Part shown: piece by piece, positions 37,013-48,855 of the stretch | Layout of the letters: each line of letters opens with the position of its first letter | Position numbering within the stretch: the first letter of the stretch is position 1 | Source of the DNA: Blastocystis hominis | Taxonomy: Eukaryota; Sar; Bigyra; Opalinata; Blastocystidae | NCBI RefSeq assembly: GCF_000151665.1 | Contig: NW_013171838.1 | Location: forward strand, 695,001-759,000 | DNA: 64,000 nt | Direction: 5' to 3' | Translations under genes and position numbers: made by a program | Notes under the pieces: model-generated | Told to the model about the DNA's origin: nothing | The model's database searches: none | What the model saw: only the letters and a program-made list of their open reading frames with translations

Positions 37013-38213
37013 TCTTGAATACCTTACTGAAGTTGTGCTTACAAGATATCATAAATGAGATGTACACATTCGAATTCAATGAGATCGGACGGTCATTTGC
37101 ATCTGTCAGTACCCAATCAATGGAATCCAAGTTCGATTGTTCAATCACATCGATCGATAGGTTGTCCCAGGTGATCATGTTGTTCAGTCCCATCGATACA
37201 TGAATCAGGTTATCGATCAGCGGACTCTTCAGACCGAATGTTTGAGCATTGATACTACTGTAGACTCGGATCACACTCATGCCGTTCGTGATGTCGTAGG
37301 CTCCTCTGGGTATTAACACCTCGTGTGGGGATGTTCCCGCATCGATTAATATCACTTGATCGGTTGGTACGTTGTGCAACACGAAATCGGTATACAACGT
37401 CACAGACGATATGGAACATTGATCAAATGACAGAGGATTGTCCAGCTTCACTTCCTTCTTCGTAGTATTGCCGAACACTTCCATCATACTCAACTGGTTC
37501 ATCGGTAGAATTGAGGAAGGCACTTGATCAAACACAACTTCTATCGTCAGTTGGAGTTCGAATTCGCCGTTCAATCGCATGATATTACCATCCATATCGC
37601 GGAATAGGAACATCAATCGATCGAATCGGGTTATCATGGGAATGCAGATGTCTTCCACAGTTCGCACGTAATCAACCGTTGGATCGTCAATGATCATCGT
37701 GGTGAGCAGATTGTTGTTCTGGTTGGCAATCTTCAGATCGGAGGAACGCACGATCGTCGAGTAGACTTGGATCACTTGGCGATTTCGCGTGATATCAATC
37801 ACGTTCGATCCATAGAACGAAGCGGGTAGAATGACCATTTGTCCTTCCAAACCGAGGATTTCTCGAATATCCGGAGCATTGGTGAAGTCAATGGTGTGTG
37901 TGAACTGGATATAAATACATCTATAACTCGAAGCCTTCGTAGATATCGAGAACGTAGTATCAGTCATGGTGTTGAGGATAACAATGATTTCAGGGATCGT
38001 GTAGTATCCATGAGGAATCGTTAGTTCCTCGTCATTGGAGTTCTTGACCCCATTAGCAGAATCCACATTGTTGAACATGACTTGATTGGGTCTGAAGAGG
38101 ACAGTCATGGAAGTGATGTAAGGGTTCCGATACTTGTAAGGGTTGATCCAGGGGAATGAACTATTCCCAGGTAAGCCTTGAATGAACATGGAGTAGTGTA
38201 TCTTCTTTACCAT
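36999..38213 (-). mobile_element. Solitary Polinton-type capsid-like ORF (404 residues)
   Basis: A long open frame homologous at its N-terminus to the partial copy at 26922-27254. It looks whole over its visible length. It has repeated internal blocks (IPHGYYTIPEIIVILN and IPRGAYDITNGMS) and a beta-rich profile consistent with a jelly-roll minor capsid or penton-like protein. No polymerase or integrase lies beside it, so it is an isolated remnant of another copy of the element family. The capsid role is inferred from company in the 20-27 kb fossil. Confidence 0.6.
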
Positions 38214-38551
38214 AGACAGCGGGTGTAAGCAAAAAAAGCTAAAGTTATCATTTTCGCACTTTATTTCTTATGAAGACTACAGAATTCAAAATATCCAGGG
38301 GCAGCAACGGGAAGCGATAGTAGATGGGTCTAAGGGGTGACTTTGGCCAATAATAATTTTCGCGCAATACACGTCAAAACATAACTACTTATGTCTGCTT
38401 ATATTGTGGATGCCTCATTTCCTTTTACTCTTATTTTCAATTCGCATTTCTTTTTTTAGTTCATTTATTTAGAACTGTGGCAAGAGAGAAAATGGTGTAA
38501 TCCGTTTTGTTTTTCATTTGAGTGGTTAGAAAAGAAGACAACTCTACAGCA
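38214..38551. other. Intergenic region upstream of the RRM protein gene
   Basis: AT-rich, pyrimidine-rich towards the start codon; probably promoter and 5' UTR. A short upstream exon cannot be excluded. Confidence 0.4.
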
Positions 38552-39877
38552 ATGCATACTGATCAGCAGCAAAGTGAAACTAATTCTGACACGCAAGTTT
38601 CGCAAAATACTACTGGGAATTCTCTTTTCTCGGAATCTAGCAAAGTTCGTTTCAGTAAGCTCCCTTCAGAACAAACAAAAGGAACTATTGAAGTTGGAAA
38701 GAAGGTAGAGACCAAAACACGCATTTCCAAGAAAGCTGTGAACAAGCATGAATTTGACGCATACACCATCTTTGTTGGTAATCTACCAAGTAAATCTAGA
38801 ATAGGATGTGTCATTCTCTAGCTTCTGTGGTTCAAAAGCCTTCTCAAGTTCATAAGGTCTTTTCTAAGTTTGGATCGATTCGAAGTCTCCGCTTCCGCTC
38901 GATTAGCGTCGAATCAACGCCTATTTCCCATTTCGACAAAAAACTGTTAAAGAAAGCTTCTGTGATTAAGAACAAGCTAAGTGAAGATAAAAAGTGTGTC
39001 AATGCTTATATCGTCTACGAACAGAAAGAATCGGTTGAGGCCGCTCTAGTTTTGAATAACACAGTAACCACTCCCTTGTTCTTCAATTTCAGCTTCTTTT
39101 TGACCGCCATATTGTAGTCGACCGCGTCTCCAAGAAGAAGAAACCGTTTGATAAAGAGCGGAACCACCGCACGCTGTTTATCGGCAACCTTCCGTTCGAC
39201 GCCGACGAAGAAGAGCTGCGTTCCTTCTTCGAGTCGGGAATGCTCAAGCAGAAGACGCACCTGGAGGAAGGGAGCCACGAAGAATTCGTGGAGAGCGTCC
39301 GCTTGATCCGATCGAAAGATTTGCAGAAAGGAAAGGGCTTCGGCTATGTGACGCTGAAGGTAGGAGCCGGGAGCGGCGTTGAGATTAGTCGGCGGTGGAG
39401 ATGCCGCTGGCGTTGCTGCTGGACGGGAAGGAGTTTAAGGGCCGCGAGCTGCGCGTGAGCCGGTATTTGCAGTCGGAGGAAGCGATCGAGAGGAAGAAAA
39501 TGCGCGATGCGGCGATGAAGGGAAGAAAGAAGGGAAATAAGGGAAACAAGGGAAACAAGGGAAGCAAGGGAAGCAAAAGAACGCAGGGAGAAAAAGGAGA
39601 GAAGGGAGGTGAGGGAAAGGCGGATGCGGAGAAGAAGGAAGAGAAGAAGGAGAAAGCGGGAAAGCCGAAGGAAAAGAAGACGGTAGAGACGACGAAGAAG
39701 ACCGAAGAGAAGAAAGAAAAGAAAGAGAAGAAAGAAAAGAAGGAAACGAAAGATAAGAAGGAAACGAAAGAAAAGAACGCCAAGCAAATCGATCTCAGCT
39801 TCATGGGGGCGAAGGCCACCTTGGGGACTCAGGTCTTGGCGAGTAAAAAGAAGTTGATGAAGAAAGGAAAGAAGTGA
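38552..39877 (+). CDS. RRM RNA-binding protein of the RBM34/NOP12 family
   Basis: A nucleolar protein of 60S ribosomal subunit maturation in yeast (NOP12). About 411 residues with introns of 32, 29 and 29 nt. Two RRMs: the first has RNP2 YTIFVGNLP and a long insertion (HKVFSKFGSIRSLRFRSI, then VNAYIVYEQKESVEAALVLN), as in RBM34; the second has RTLFIGNLPFDADEEELRSF and GKGFGYVTLKSAVEMPLAL. The C-terminus is a long Lys/Glu-rich tail typical of nucleolar proteins. The start at 38552 is the first ATG in frame. TGA stop. Confidence 0.87.
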
Positions 39878-40065
39878 TCTATCGTTTTATCTCTTTTTTG
39901 TTGGTTGACAACACATTCCTCAAGAGTTGTAATCTGTGCTCGTAATAGCATTTCCAAGCAGAATATTACCTGTTCTACATTCTCCTTTCAACATAGTCTG
40001 CCATGGTAAGGTTGAACTATTTACACAATTCACTTTCATTTCTTTCTCTCAGTTTTTTGTTGGAA

Positions 40066-43000
40066 ATGGAAGCTCCAACTATTAAGCAATTTGAAGAAGC
40101 GTGCTCTTCTCAGAATCTTAGTACTGTTGCTGAGATTCTACAGGTTCTTGATTTTTGTTGTTGTAATTGATAGAAATTACTCTCATGTTTTACTAATCAA
40201 GAATCAACAGATAATATGGTAGCATTCGTTTGATTCATTCATTCCTTTAGCTTGACGAGTTTATCCAACTCATCGGGTCAAGAGAATATCAAATTGCTGG
40301 AGAAGAGATCGAAAAGATCTTTGAGAAAGTTTTGCTAGACTTATCGGACTCTGAATACCAAACAAAATACTTATCTGCGATCCATTTGTTTATCACAATA
40401 TTTTCTAAAACGGAAAAGCTTCCGCTGTGTAAGAATGTTCATTTCTCTGTCATTCAGTTCTTTTTCCCCTCTATCTTCAAGATGCATGCTCCAAGAGGTG
40501 CTGGGTTGACGAAAAAGTCTATCGTACTTTTGTGACTCGAATCATTTCTGTCTTCAGACACGCTCTTGGTACCTCCTCCTTGTCTTTCATTTACTTGAGA
40601 TGCGAACTCCGCAAGCGCCTACTCTTCTGATGAATTCGCCCAGATTTGCGATTCCTCTCTGGAATTCATCCAGCCATTCATAGAGCAGCCCGTTTCCGAA
40701 GTGACAGAAGGCGTAGTGATGACATCTTGCACATTGAGCGTTATCCCCTCCTTTTTACCGATCGTGGCTCCGCATATTCGCGTACGATCAATCCAATCAA
40801 TTTTATTCAGGAATGGCTCGACGCAGAGCATCTTCAGTACTACACCAAAATGCTAATCGAGCGAGTCTTCCAGAACACAGCTGTTGGAACACTATTCCAA
40901 TTCGAGTATAGGAGTACCTTCGAATCCACGGCTTCGTGGAGCCCAGCCATTCCTACACGATCCAAACCATCTTCGCAACGACGCACGACATGCTCAACGT
41001 CTACTTAAACAAACTCAACTCCCTTCTGGACAAGACGCCCGAGCTGGCGATGGTTCTCTTCAGCCCGGCCTTGCAGACGCAGGTTCTCAGCATTGCGCAG
41101 AACTGCATTCAGCGGATTCCCGACGGGAACGCGACGATTTTGGAGACGCTGCGCGAGTTGACGCGGTCGATCATGAAAGAACTGGAGCAATCCGTGAGCA
41201 TTTTATCGTTCGACCCGCAGCGAATGGGGTCGTATGAGGGACTGCTGAACATGGTGATCTCCTCCATGTCGTTCCTGATGAATCTGATGTCGTGCGCGCC
41301 CACGGAGTACGCGATGGGGATTATTAACTGCGTGTGTTGCGTGTGTCGAGAGAACGAGTCCATGGAGGACGTCTATTCGCTGAGCAATCTCTTCTTTCTG
41401 ATTTATCTGGTGTTCTCCTCCGCGATTCACATCCGGAGAACGATCATGCAGGAGAAAGTGCGTCCGTTGCAGCGGTTTCGCGAGCGGTCGATCCAAGTGG
41501 AGGAGGTTTCCGCGGTGATCTCGTCGATTCTGTCGAAGCAGAAGAACCAGATGGTGATCGCGATGTTCGTGAACTTTCTGGGAGACATGATGTATTTGTT
41601 CTCGCGGAACTGGAAGGAGCTTTATCGAACCAACGAAATTCTGATGAATGGGAACGTGTACACCTCCACATCCATGAAGGACAAACGATTGATGTCGCCG
41701 TACGGAGACAACATGGGGAATACGATTCTGTATCTGTCGAATTTCTGCTCCTTTGCCCATTTCCGAAGGCTTTTTAAATTCCTCTTCTTCATAACAAAGT
41801 ATAACAATTACCGAAACCCCGATTCATATCAGGGGGCCGTGGAGTTTGTGAGCATCGCAGTGTTCGAAAGGCTATTTGGAATCGCATATCTGCAGCACAC
41901 CACTGCGAAAGAGAAGAAGGAAATCGACTGGATGCATTTGATTGAGCTCCCGGAGAGTTGCAACGTGGACGCAAACGATTCGTCGAGCGTCGTGGAGCTG
42001 ATTTACAGCACTGCCGAGATGATCAAAGCCAGCGGGAAAACGGAGTATTACAAAAACATCGGAAAAACCAAACTTGTCTTCATCATGGTGGGCGTTTTTT
42101 GGAAGAAACGATGGCGTGTAGTGTTTGCTGACGTGCGTTTTCCCGCGGCAAATGGAATTGGAAACGAACTCGAGCTCGCTGGTAGCGAAAAGCGAGGAAT
42201 GAATCATTTCTAGTTGCAAAAAGTTATGATTTACGTCATGCGAAAAGACGCAAAAGACCGAAATCAACTCGTTCGTTTCCACGTTTCCCCTTATTGGTAG
42301 CTCACCGAAGACTACGCCTCGATTATCACGAATGTCTGCGCGTATTGCGATCTCTGTACCTCCATTTCTCCTTTTCGAGATTCGTTTCTAGTCAGTTACA
42401 TGCGATCTGTCGATTTCACGTGTCTTCTCCAATACTGCATCAATCTCAATAACTCAAGCATCACTCCCATCCTCCTCACCTACGTCGAGAACCTCGTTTC
42501 CACGTTTCCTCTTCTCTCATTCGCAGGACATTCGACAGCCCTGCCAGCTTCAGAGCGCGTTGACGTACCTCGTTCTCTCCCGAACCCGCGAGAACTGCAA
42601 GAACCCCGCGATTGTGACCTCCATCGTGAAACGAATTCGCGTATGCCGCGGTTATTTTTGAAATAACGCGAAGGAATGGATCGCTGAGCAGCCCCACGAG
42701 TTGAATACCATCATGGATCGGCTGTTTCTTCACACCGAACTGCGCCAAAACATGTGGAAAGCCGTCGTCGATACGCTCGGAACTGTTCTGCCCAACGTCG
42801 CCGCGAATTCGGTTTGCATTTGATCGGGTTTTTATCATTGTTTTGTAGTACGAAAGTGCTGTGACTGAAATCGTGTCGATTTTTGGAAAAATGGAGGAGC
42901 CAGGACGCCTGACGATATCCTTTGGATTCGGTTTGTGTTTCTTTAATTCCACGCCGTGGCGACACTCAAGCAAATCATCCGCAAATCCTCGAATTCCAGT

Positions 43001-44358
43001 TATTCCGCCTTTTTCTGGTCCGTTTTGGCGCATTTGCTGGAGAAACTCGTGCCACTCGAGCACATTCGACCGTGGTTATTGATAGAGATGAACCACTGTA
43101 CGCTTCCCAAAGCGATCGTGGAACAATTTCTGCGTCTGTTTGACTCGGACGGCGAAATCGTCGGGGTGTTGCATGGGATGCTTTCATTGTATCAAGTCAA
43201 TCAAACGGCGAAGAAGGAGCCAATCAACGCGCTGGAAAGGCTGTTAAGCGCGCTAACAGTCGACAAACCCCGATCGAAACGAGCCGAATCTTTCTGTCAG
43301 GACGTGGATTGGCTGGCGAAAAAACCGCGGGTTCGTACGGAAATGGAGGGAGTTCCGGTGATGAAAACCGAGGAAACCGAGGAATTGTGTCGCTTCGCCG
43401 TGTCGCTGACGGAATACTATTCCGCGGGGAAGTCGGAATCGCTGTTTCGCCGATTGAATCCGTTGACGTTTCTGCGGTTGTGGCGAATGAATTCGAATTC
43501 GTTTTATCAAAACCGCCAGTTGTTTGTGTATTTTCATCGATTTTTGATTCATGAACTCAGTGAAATTTCTTCCATTTTGTTGCTTCATTCTTCATCATCA
43601 TCATCGTCATCATCCGATTTCATTCTTCTCCATCAATTGCTATTCGCTCTTGTAAACATTTCAGCATCCACTTCGCCGTTTCAATGCTGTTATAACTGCA
43701 ATCTGGACGCCGTCATGCAGCGAATTCTCTTCCATTTCTTGCGAACTTCGCAGCGAGCGCAGCAATCCGCGCTTCTCGCCGATTTGGCGCTTTGCGTTCT
43801 GCTGAACCACGCGCAAAGAGCCAAAAACACGATCGGTTTCCACGGTTTCCACGCTTTGATGGTAGATATCCGCGAGTTTTCGGACGCAATCGACGCGTTG
43901 CCGCCCTCCGAGTTCCGGAAAGCGTTGAAAGCGTTCGTGGTGAAGGGCAAGGGGCCGGTTCCGACGCGATTTCCGCATGAAGGAAAGCGGTCGCTTCGCG
44001 ATTTCGTGGATTTGGCGGCAAAAGAGAAGGAGGTCGGGATCGAGCAGGCGGTGAGCGCGGTGTTGAATCAGGAGATAGAGAGTCCATTTGTGAATGTGAG
44101 GTGGAGCGAAATCGCTGCGTTGAATGAAACGCAGAGGCAGTTCGCTTTGTTTGTGTTGCAGATGGAGGCCGCAATGCATTCCTTTGTGGAGGTGCAGATC
44201 GAACGGAGAATCGACGAGGAGCTGGATTTGGGACCGCTGGAGGAGAAGACGCTCGACGTCATGGAGGATGTCATTTCGATTCTCTATTCGCTTTCCGCTT
44301 CTCCTAGACGCAGAGAAGAGATCAGAAGACTGCAGGAACAGTGTTATTGTACTATATG
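40066..44358 (+). CDS. Large alpha-helical protein, family not recognised
   Basis: About 1,250 residues over many exons joined by introns of 26-35 nt (for example 42271-42300, 42496-42526 and 43836-43865). Nearly all sequence is amphipathic helix (SIMKELEQSVSILSF, GLLNMVISSMSFLMNLMSC), which suggests an alpha-solenoid scaffold, transport receptor or E3-type platform; there is no U-box, HECT or kinase signature. A nine-serine tract follows IHELSEISSILLLH. The frame ends ACT ATA TG, 3 nt before TGTTTGTT, so poly(A) makes TGA. The XRCC3 start codon is only 9 bp past that motif. Confidence 0.75.
42271..42300 (+). other. Intron with TTTCCACG core (helical-protein gene)
   Basis: A 30-nt GT...AG intron containing CGTTTCCACGTTTCCCC; removal joins the two frames of the helical-protein gene. 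Confidence 0.8.
42496..42526 (+). other. Intron with TTTCCACG core (helical-protein gene)
   Basis: A 31-nt intron beginning GTTTCCACGTTTCCTC and ending GCAG; removal restores the frame. Confidence 0.8.
43836..43865 (+). other. Probable 30-nt intron, open in frame
   Basis: Begins GTTTCCACGGTTTCCACG and ends GGTAG. It has no stop and is a multiple of three, so the frame reads through; retained and spliced forms would both be translatable. Confidence 0.5.
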
Positions 44359-44361
44359 GCA

Positions 44362-44369
44362 TGTTTGTT
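44362..44369 (+). terminator. TGTTTGTT 3'-end motif of the helical-protein gene
   Basis: ATA TG|GCA|TGTTTGTT: cleavage after TG yields TGA. The XRCC3 ATG starts at 44378. Confidence 0.85.
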
Positions 44370-44377
44370 TTAAGGAA

Positions 44378-45415
44378 ATGAGCGCGATCCTGGAGCAATG
44401 TCAGACTGCAGAAGAGCTGCTCCAACAGCAACAAACGGCGTTTTTAACAACAGGGTGTCGATCGATTGACAAATGTCTGAAGGGAGGGATTCCGCTGCAT
44501 TCCATTACGGAAGTTTGTGGATTGTTAGTCGTTCTTAGTATAGATAACGGGAGAATCTTCATCTGGAAAGTCCCAACTCGCTATTCAGCTGGCTGTCAAT
44601 GTATTTTGATTTTTTAGCTTTGATAAGCAGTGTATTTTAAGCGAGAAGGATCGTGGAGTCAATGGAAAAGCATTGTACATTGATACGGAGTCATCATTTT
44701 CTACACAACGTCTTGCTGATATTTCAAACGCATTTTGCGTATTTGTGGAGAGAATCGTGTGTTGTAGAGCCGCCATCCCGAGTTTTCTATTGATCAGATT
44801 AGTGAGAACATATTTATCGAAAACAAAGTGCGTTCCTACGAAGATTTGGTGAGTTTACTCGTAAGGTAATTCATCTCTCTAAATAGTGCAGGATTCACTT
44901 GAAGACCGATTGAAAAATCCATCAAACAGTGCGATTCGCGTGGTAATCATCGATTCGATCACATCTCTGTTTCGTGGTAGTGGAACCACTGTATTGGAAG
45001 GATAGGACTCTCCATTAGAACTATATAAAGCGTGCGGAAGTGTTTCGATCTCTGTATATGCGAATGAAAGAATTGACACAAACGCGTCAGCTCACTTTTA
45101 TCGTGATTAACCAGATCACATCGTTCTACACGGAAACCGGCGAATTCCTGTCTAAACGCGCAGGACAGCCCGTTATCCCAGCATTAGGAAGCACAATTAC
45201 CCAGTTTACTCAAAATCGGTACATGTTGTGCCGACGGAATGAAACGTATCCAGCCATCACAATAGCGGATATTGACAAGTTCACATCCATTTTTGAGGAG
45301 TTACAGGGCAATGTTCCCACGAATCCTGTTCGTGATTTTTATGTGATTTTCTCGCCATTGCTGGGAGAAAGAAAAACGTCGTTTACCATCACCGTGGATG
45401 GTGTTGTATCTGCTT
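44378..45415 (+). CDS. XRCC3: RAD51 paralogue, XRCC3-like recombinase
   Basis: An ATP-binding RAD51 paralogue for homologous-recombination repair. About 297 residues with five introns (31, 27, 29, 31 and 28 nt). Landmarks: TGCRSIDKCLKGGIPLHSIT then the Walker A GESSSGKSQLAIQLAVN; ALYIDTESSFSTQRLADI; Walker B VVIIDSITSLFRG; and INQITSFY, RYMLCRRNET and the C-terminal beta region near SPLLGERKTSFTIT. It lacks an N-terminal helix-hairpin domain, as expected for an XRCC3-type protein. Other paralogues (RAD51C, XRCC2) are possible, but GGIPLxxITEITG favours XRCC3. The frame ends GCT T, 4 nt before TGTTTGTT, so the stop is made by poly(A). Confidence 0.85.
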
Positions 45416-45419
45416 TTCT

Positions 45420-45427
45420 TGTTTGTT
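45420..45427 (+). terminator. TGTTTGTT 3'-end motif of XRCC3
   Basis: GCT T|TTCT|TGTTTGTT; TAA is completed by poly(A). The octamer lies 58 bp from the 3' end of the convergent small gene. Confidence 0.75.
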
Positions 45428-45484
45428 TGGATCAAACAGTTGATTGCTTTTCTTCTGCGATCACTAAAGTTGCTTCATTGGGAC

Positions 45485-45817
45485 TCATAATGTAAATTCC
45501 ATCGCGAATTGGCTAGTTTTGAGAAAATCAGCACGAATCGCTACGTATTCTACTCCGATCGTTTCTGCTAGAAAAACATTCCGCTCCGGTATATATTTGA
45601 GATCAGTCTAGAGTATAATCGCTCACTCGGGCTAACCAACCTTCGACAATGGATCCACAAAGACGGAACACATTTCTAAATATAAAATATCCGAAAAGAA
45701 TCCACTCTGCGCTTCTTGGATTTGTTGCCGTTGTTTACCGGCTTTTCCGAACCCAAACAGTCCCCTAGCGAGCGTTCGTGTCGCACACGCGGCCTTTCGA
45801 AGCAGCAAGGACATGCG
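45485..45817 (-). CDS. Small putative mitochondrial protein, 99 residues, unknown
   Basis: Start ATG at 45817; one 33-nt intron; TGA stop at 45485-45487. The N-terminus MSLLLRKAACATRTLARGLF is arginine-rich, amphipathic and free of acids, a textbook mitochondrial presequence. The body is QSGFFSDILYLEMCSVFVD, then a spliced segment including YIPERNVFLAETIGVEYVAI. No family is recognised. In Blastocystis a presequence would send it to the mitochondrion-related organelle. An alternative 3' splice would give a different C-terminus. Confidence 0.6.
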
Positions 45818-45901
45818 TAGTAGTAATGTATACCCACAAACAGTGCAAAAAGCATACCACAAAATACTTTTCTTTCTTTCTTCCTTTATCCCATTATTCT
45901 T

Positions 45902-45934
45902 GCCTTCCTTCCTTCCTTCCTTCCTTCCTTCTTC
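45902..45934. repeat. (CCTT)n microsatellite
   Basis: Seven tetranucleotide units just downstream of the V-ATPase A stop codon, in its 3' untranslated region. Confidence 0.85.
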
Positions 45935-45944
45935 TTTGCTTCCC

Positions 45945-47897
45945 TTATTCCATCAATGTTCGGAATTGCTTGTCGATGTCTTCATACAGCTCGTCGAACT
46001 TCGCCTTCATTTCCTCCACCGCCAGTTTCGGGTGATAGAACTTCATGGAGGTGATTCTGTAGATCAGATCGGTCATCGAGGCCTTGATGTGGGCCCACGT
46101 CACCTTGGCGTCCACGGGGGAATCGCGGATGGCCTTCATGCAGCAGTCGTAGAAATGGGTGATGATTCGGAGCATTCCCACCGATTTGTGGAGAGGGGAG
46201 GTGAAGTCGTACTCGGAGTAGGCGTTCTGCTGGAGGAAGTCTTCGCGGATGATCTTCGCGACCTCCATGATCACTTTCTGGTCCTCCGAGAGAGACTCCT
46301 TTCCCACCAGCTGCACGATTTCCTGCAGATTGTCCTCTTCCTGCAGGATTTGGCGCACGCGGTTGCGCATCGCGATGAACTCGGGGTCCATTTCCGCGAA
46401 GAACGGCTCCAGCACGCGGTCGTACTTGCTGTAGCTCACCAGCCAGTTGATGGCTGGGAAGTGTTTTCGCTGGGCGAGCTTCTTCTCCAGTCCCCAGAAC
46501 ACCTGCACGATCGACAGCGTCGCCGTCGTCACGGGATCGGAGAAGTCGCCTCCGGGCGGGGACACTGCGCCCACCACCGTCACGGAGCCCTCGCGCGCCG
46601 GGGATCCGATCAGCCGCGCGCGGCCGGCTCGCTCGTAGAACGCGGCCAGACGGGCCGACAGGTACGCGGGGTAGCCGCTGTCCGCGGGCATCTCGCCCAG
46701 ACGGCCCGAAATCTCTCGCAGCGCCTCCGCCCAGCGCGACGACGAGTCCGCCATCATCGCCACGTTCATTCCCATGTCGCGGAAGTACTCCGCGATCGTG
46801 ATTCCCGTGTAGATCGACGCCTCGCGCGCCGCCACCGGCATGTTCGACGTGTTCGCCACCAGACACGTTCGGTTCATGATGCCGATCTCCTTCCCGTTCA
46901 GCTCCGTCTTCAGCTCGGGGAACTCGTACAGCACCTCCGCCATCTCGTTTCCGCGCTCGCCGCACCCCACGTACACGATGCAGTTCGTGTTCGCGTACTT
47001 CGACAGCGCCTGCGAGATCACCGTCTTCCCGCACCCGAACGCGCCGGGGATGCAGCACGTGCCGCCCAGCACCGACGGGAACAGCGTGTCGATGATGCGC
47101 TGGCCCGTGATCAGCGGGTGGTTCCCGGGAAGCTTCTCGATCACCGGACGCGAGCTGCGCACCGGCCACAGGTGGGACATCGTCAGCTTGCTCACCACGC
47201 CCGTCGTCTCGTCGCGCACCTCAAGCAGCGTGTCGTTCAGAGTCAATTCTTCTTTGCCGTCCGTCTCACCACCATACACCTTCACCACTGTTCCCTTCAG
47301 ATTCGGAGGACACATGATGCTGTGCTCCGGAATCAGCTCGTTCTCGTACACCACACCGAAAATATCACCGCCCGAGATGATATCGCCTTCCTTGAAATGC
47401 AGAGGGGTGTATAACCACTTCCGGTCTCTGTGCATTAATCAATAATCCAAAAATAGAATTACCGATTCAGCGCTGGAACATCCGCTCCACGAGGAATGAA
47501 GGGAGAGTGTGATTGGTTGTAAATAACCTCCAAAGGTCGTTGAATACCATCAAAAATGTTTGACATGATACCAGGACCCAATTCCACAGAAAGCGGAGTG
47601 TTTGTACGAAGTACAGGATCACCCACCGTTAGACCCGCTATTTGTCAATATTTATCTGTTTCAATACCAGTCTCTTCGTAACATTGAATTGAAGCAGTGT
47701 CGCCTTCAAGTTTAATAATCTCACCCACCAAACGGTCATATCCCACTCTCACCAGTTCATACATACTTGTTCCAGACATATGGTCAGCTACAACCACTAA
47801 ATCCTTACTTCCCTTCAACCAAACACTTACAAGGTCCGGAAACCTTCAGAACATATCCATACATGCTCTCTTTGTCCTCGTCTTGATAGGAAGGCAT
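45945..47897 (-). CDS. ATP6V1A: V-type H+-ATPase catalytic subunit A
   Basis: The catalytic ATP-hydrolysing subunit of the V1 sector, which acidifies vacuoles and endosomes. About 617 residues. Exon 1 starts at 47897 ([20 protein letters not shown]); introns include 47797-47830 (34 nt) and a 35-nt intron just before the long last exon. Landmarks: the V-ATPase-specific insertion region; Walker [32 protein letters not shown]; the Walker B-like [20 protein letters not shown]; and [15 protein letters not shown]. The barrel N-terminus ([18 protein letters not shown]) is present only after splicing. Nearly complete identity to family blocks makes this very secure. Confidence 0.97.
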
Positions 47898-48074
47898 TTC
47901 TGACTTTCAATAGCGCTATAATACCCGAATTTGGATAATATGAATCGAGAAACGTGGAAATGTAGTTTCATTACTTTGATTGTTTGCCTTTCTTTTCTTT
48001 ATATCTCCTTTGATATCAACAAAACAATTCATTCATTCTTTTCACAAGTACCCTAATCGCAGCAGAATCACCTT

Positions 48075-48604
48075 TTACTTGTGAGAAGCCTTCTTCGCAC
48101 GACGGTTCTTGATCTCACTAACCCTTATTCATTATTCAAATTTCATACGCAAGAATGGCCTCACGCGACTTCTTGGCAATCTCCTGCTTCTGATCCTTCT
48201 TCTTCTGAATATCTTGCACGTTCATGCCGCAGATAGCCTTCTGAACCTTGAACGACTTCTTGCTTCGGCGCTTGCTCTTCTCAGCAGCCTATTCAATTTA
48301 CGATTTTCAGCTTCTTTACCTCGATCTTCTTGTTGTTACGTCTCCAGGCAGTAGTCCATCGAATACGAGCAGGCTTCTTCTTCTGGGAACCCAGGGAGCA
48401 GCACTTGTGATTGAGGAAGTGCACGGGCTGGAGATGAGCAAAACAGAATGGAAATTACCTGTCCGTCCTTGCGGATGTACATGCCTCCGTGTCCAGGATA
48501 AATCTTGTACTCCGAGAAAGAGCAGGTTAAAGTCCTAGGAAAAGTGAGAAATGAAGTTATAAATGGTTAGAATGTGTGGGAATCGATACGTACTTTACCA
48601 CCAT
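48075..48604 (-). CDS. RPL24: 60S ribosomal protein L24e
   Basis: A cytosolic large-subunit protein, 125 residues. The spliced N-terminus MVVKTLTCSFSEYKIYPGHG is diagnostic, followed by GGMYIRKDGQPVHFLNHKCC and KKKPARIRWTTAWRRNNKK. The basic C-terminal helix ends KNRRAKKASHK. Four introns: the first is about 59 nt, longer than the usual 30 nt (ribosomal protein genes often have a longer 5' intron), and the others are 31 nt. The usual second cysteine of the first zinc-ribbon pair is not obvious, so zinc binding may be reduced. TAA stop at 48075-48077. Confidence 0.95.
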
Positions 48605-48855
48605 ATTGATTAGAGTGACTCCAAAGAATATCTAGAGATGGCAGGTTTCTCAGAGACTGCACAGTGGTCATGAAGTCATGATTATTATGCCTGGCCAAAA
48701 TTGTCCATTCCCCGTGGTTGTTGAAAATTGAAATAGATCATCGTGAAAAGAATGCAATAAACACTAAACAATGGAGAGTAGATAGACATCATCGTACCAC
48801 AAAAAGGAGCTTTGATCACATTAAAAAAACACATCTACGAACAGTAGACTCAACC

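Noticed and set aside
45813-47414. 533-residue plus-strand frame opposite V-ATPase A
   Set aside because: Antisense shadow of a very conserved GC-rich gene.
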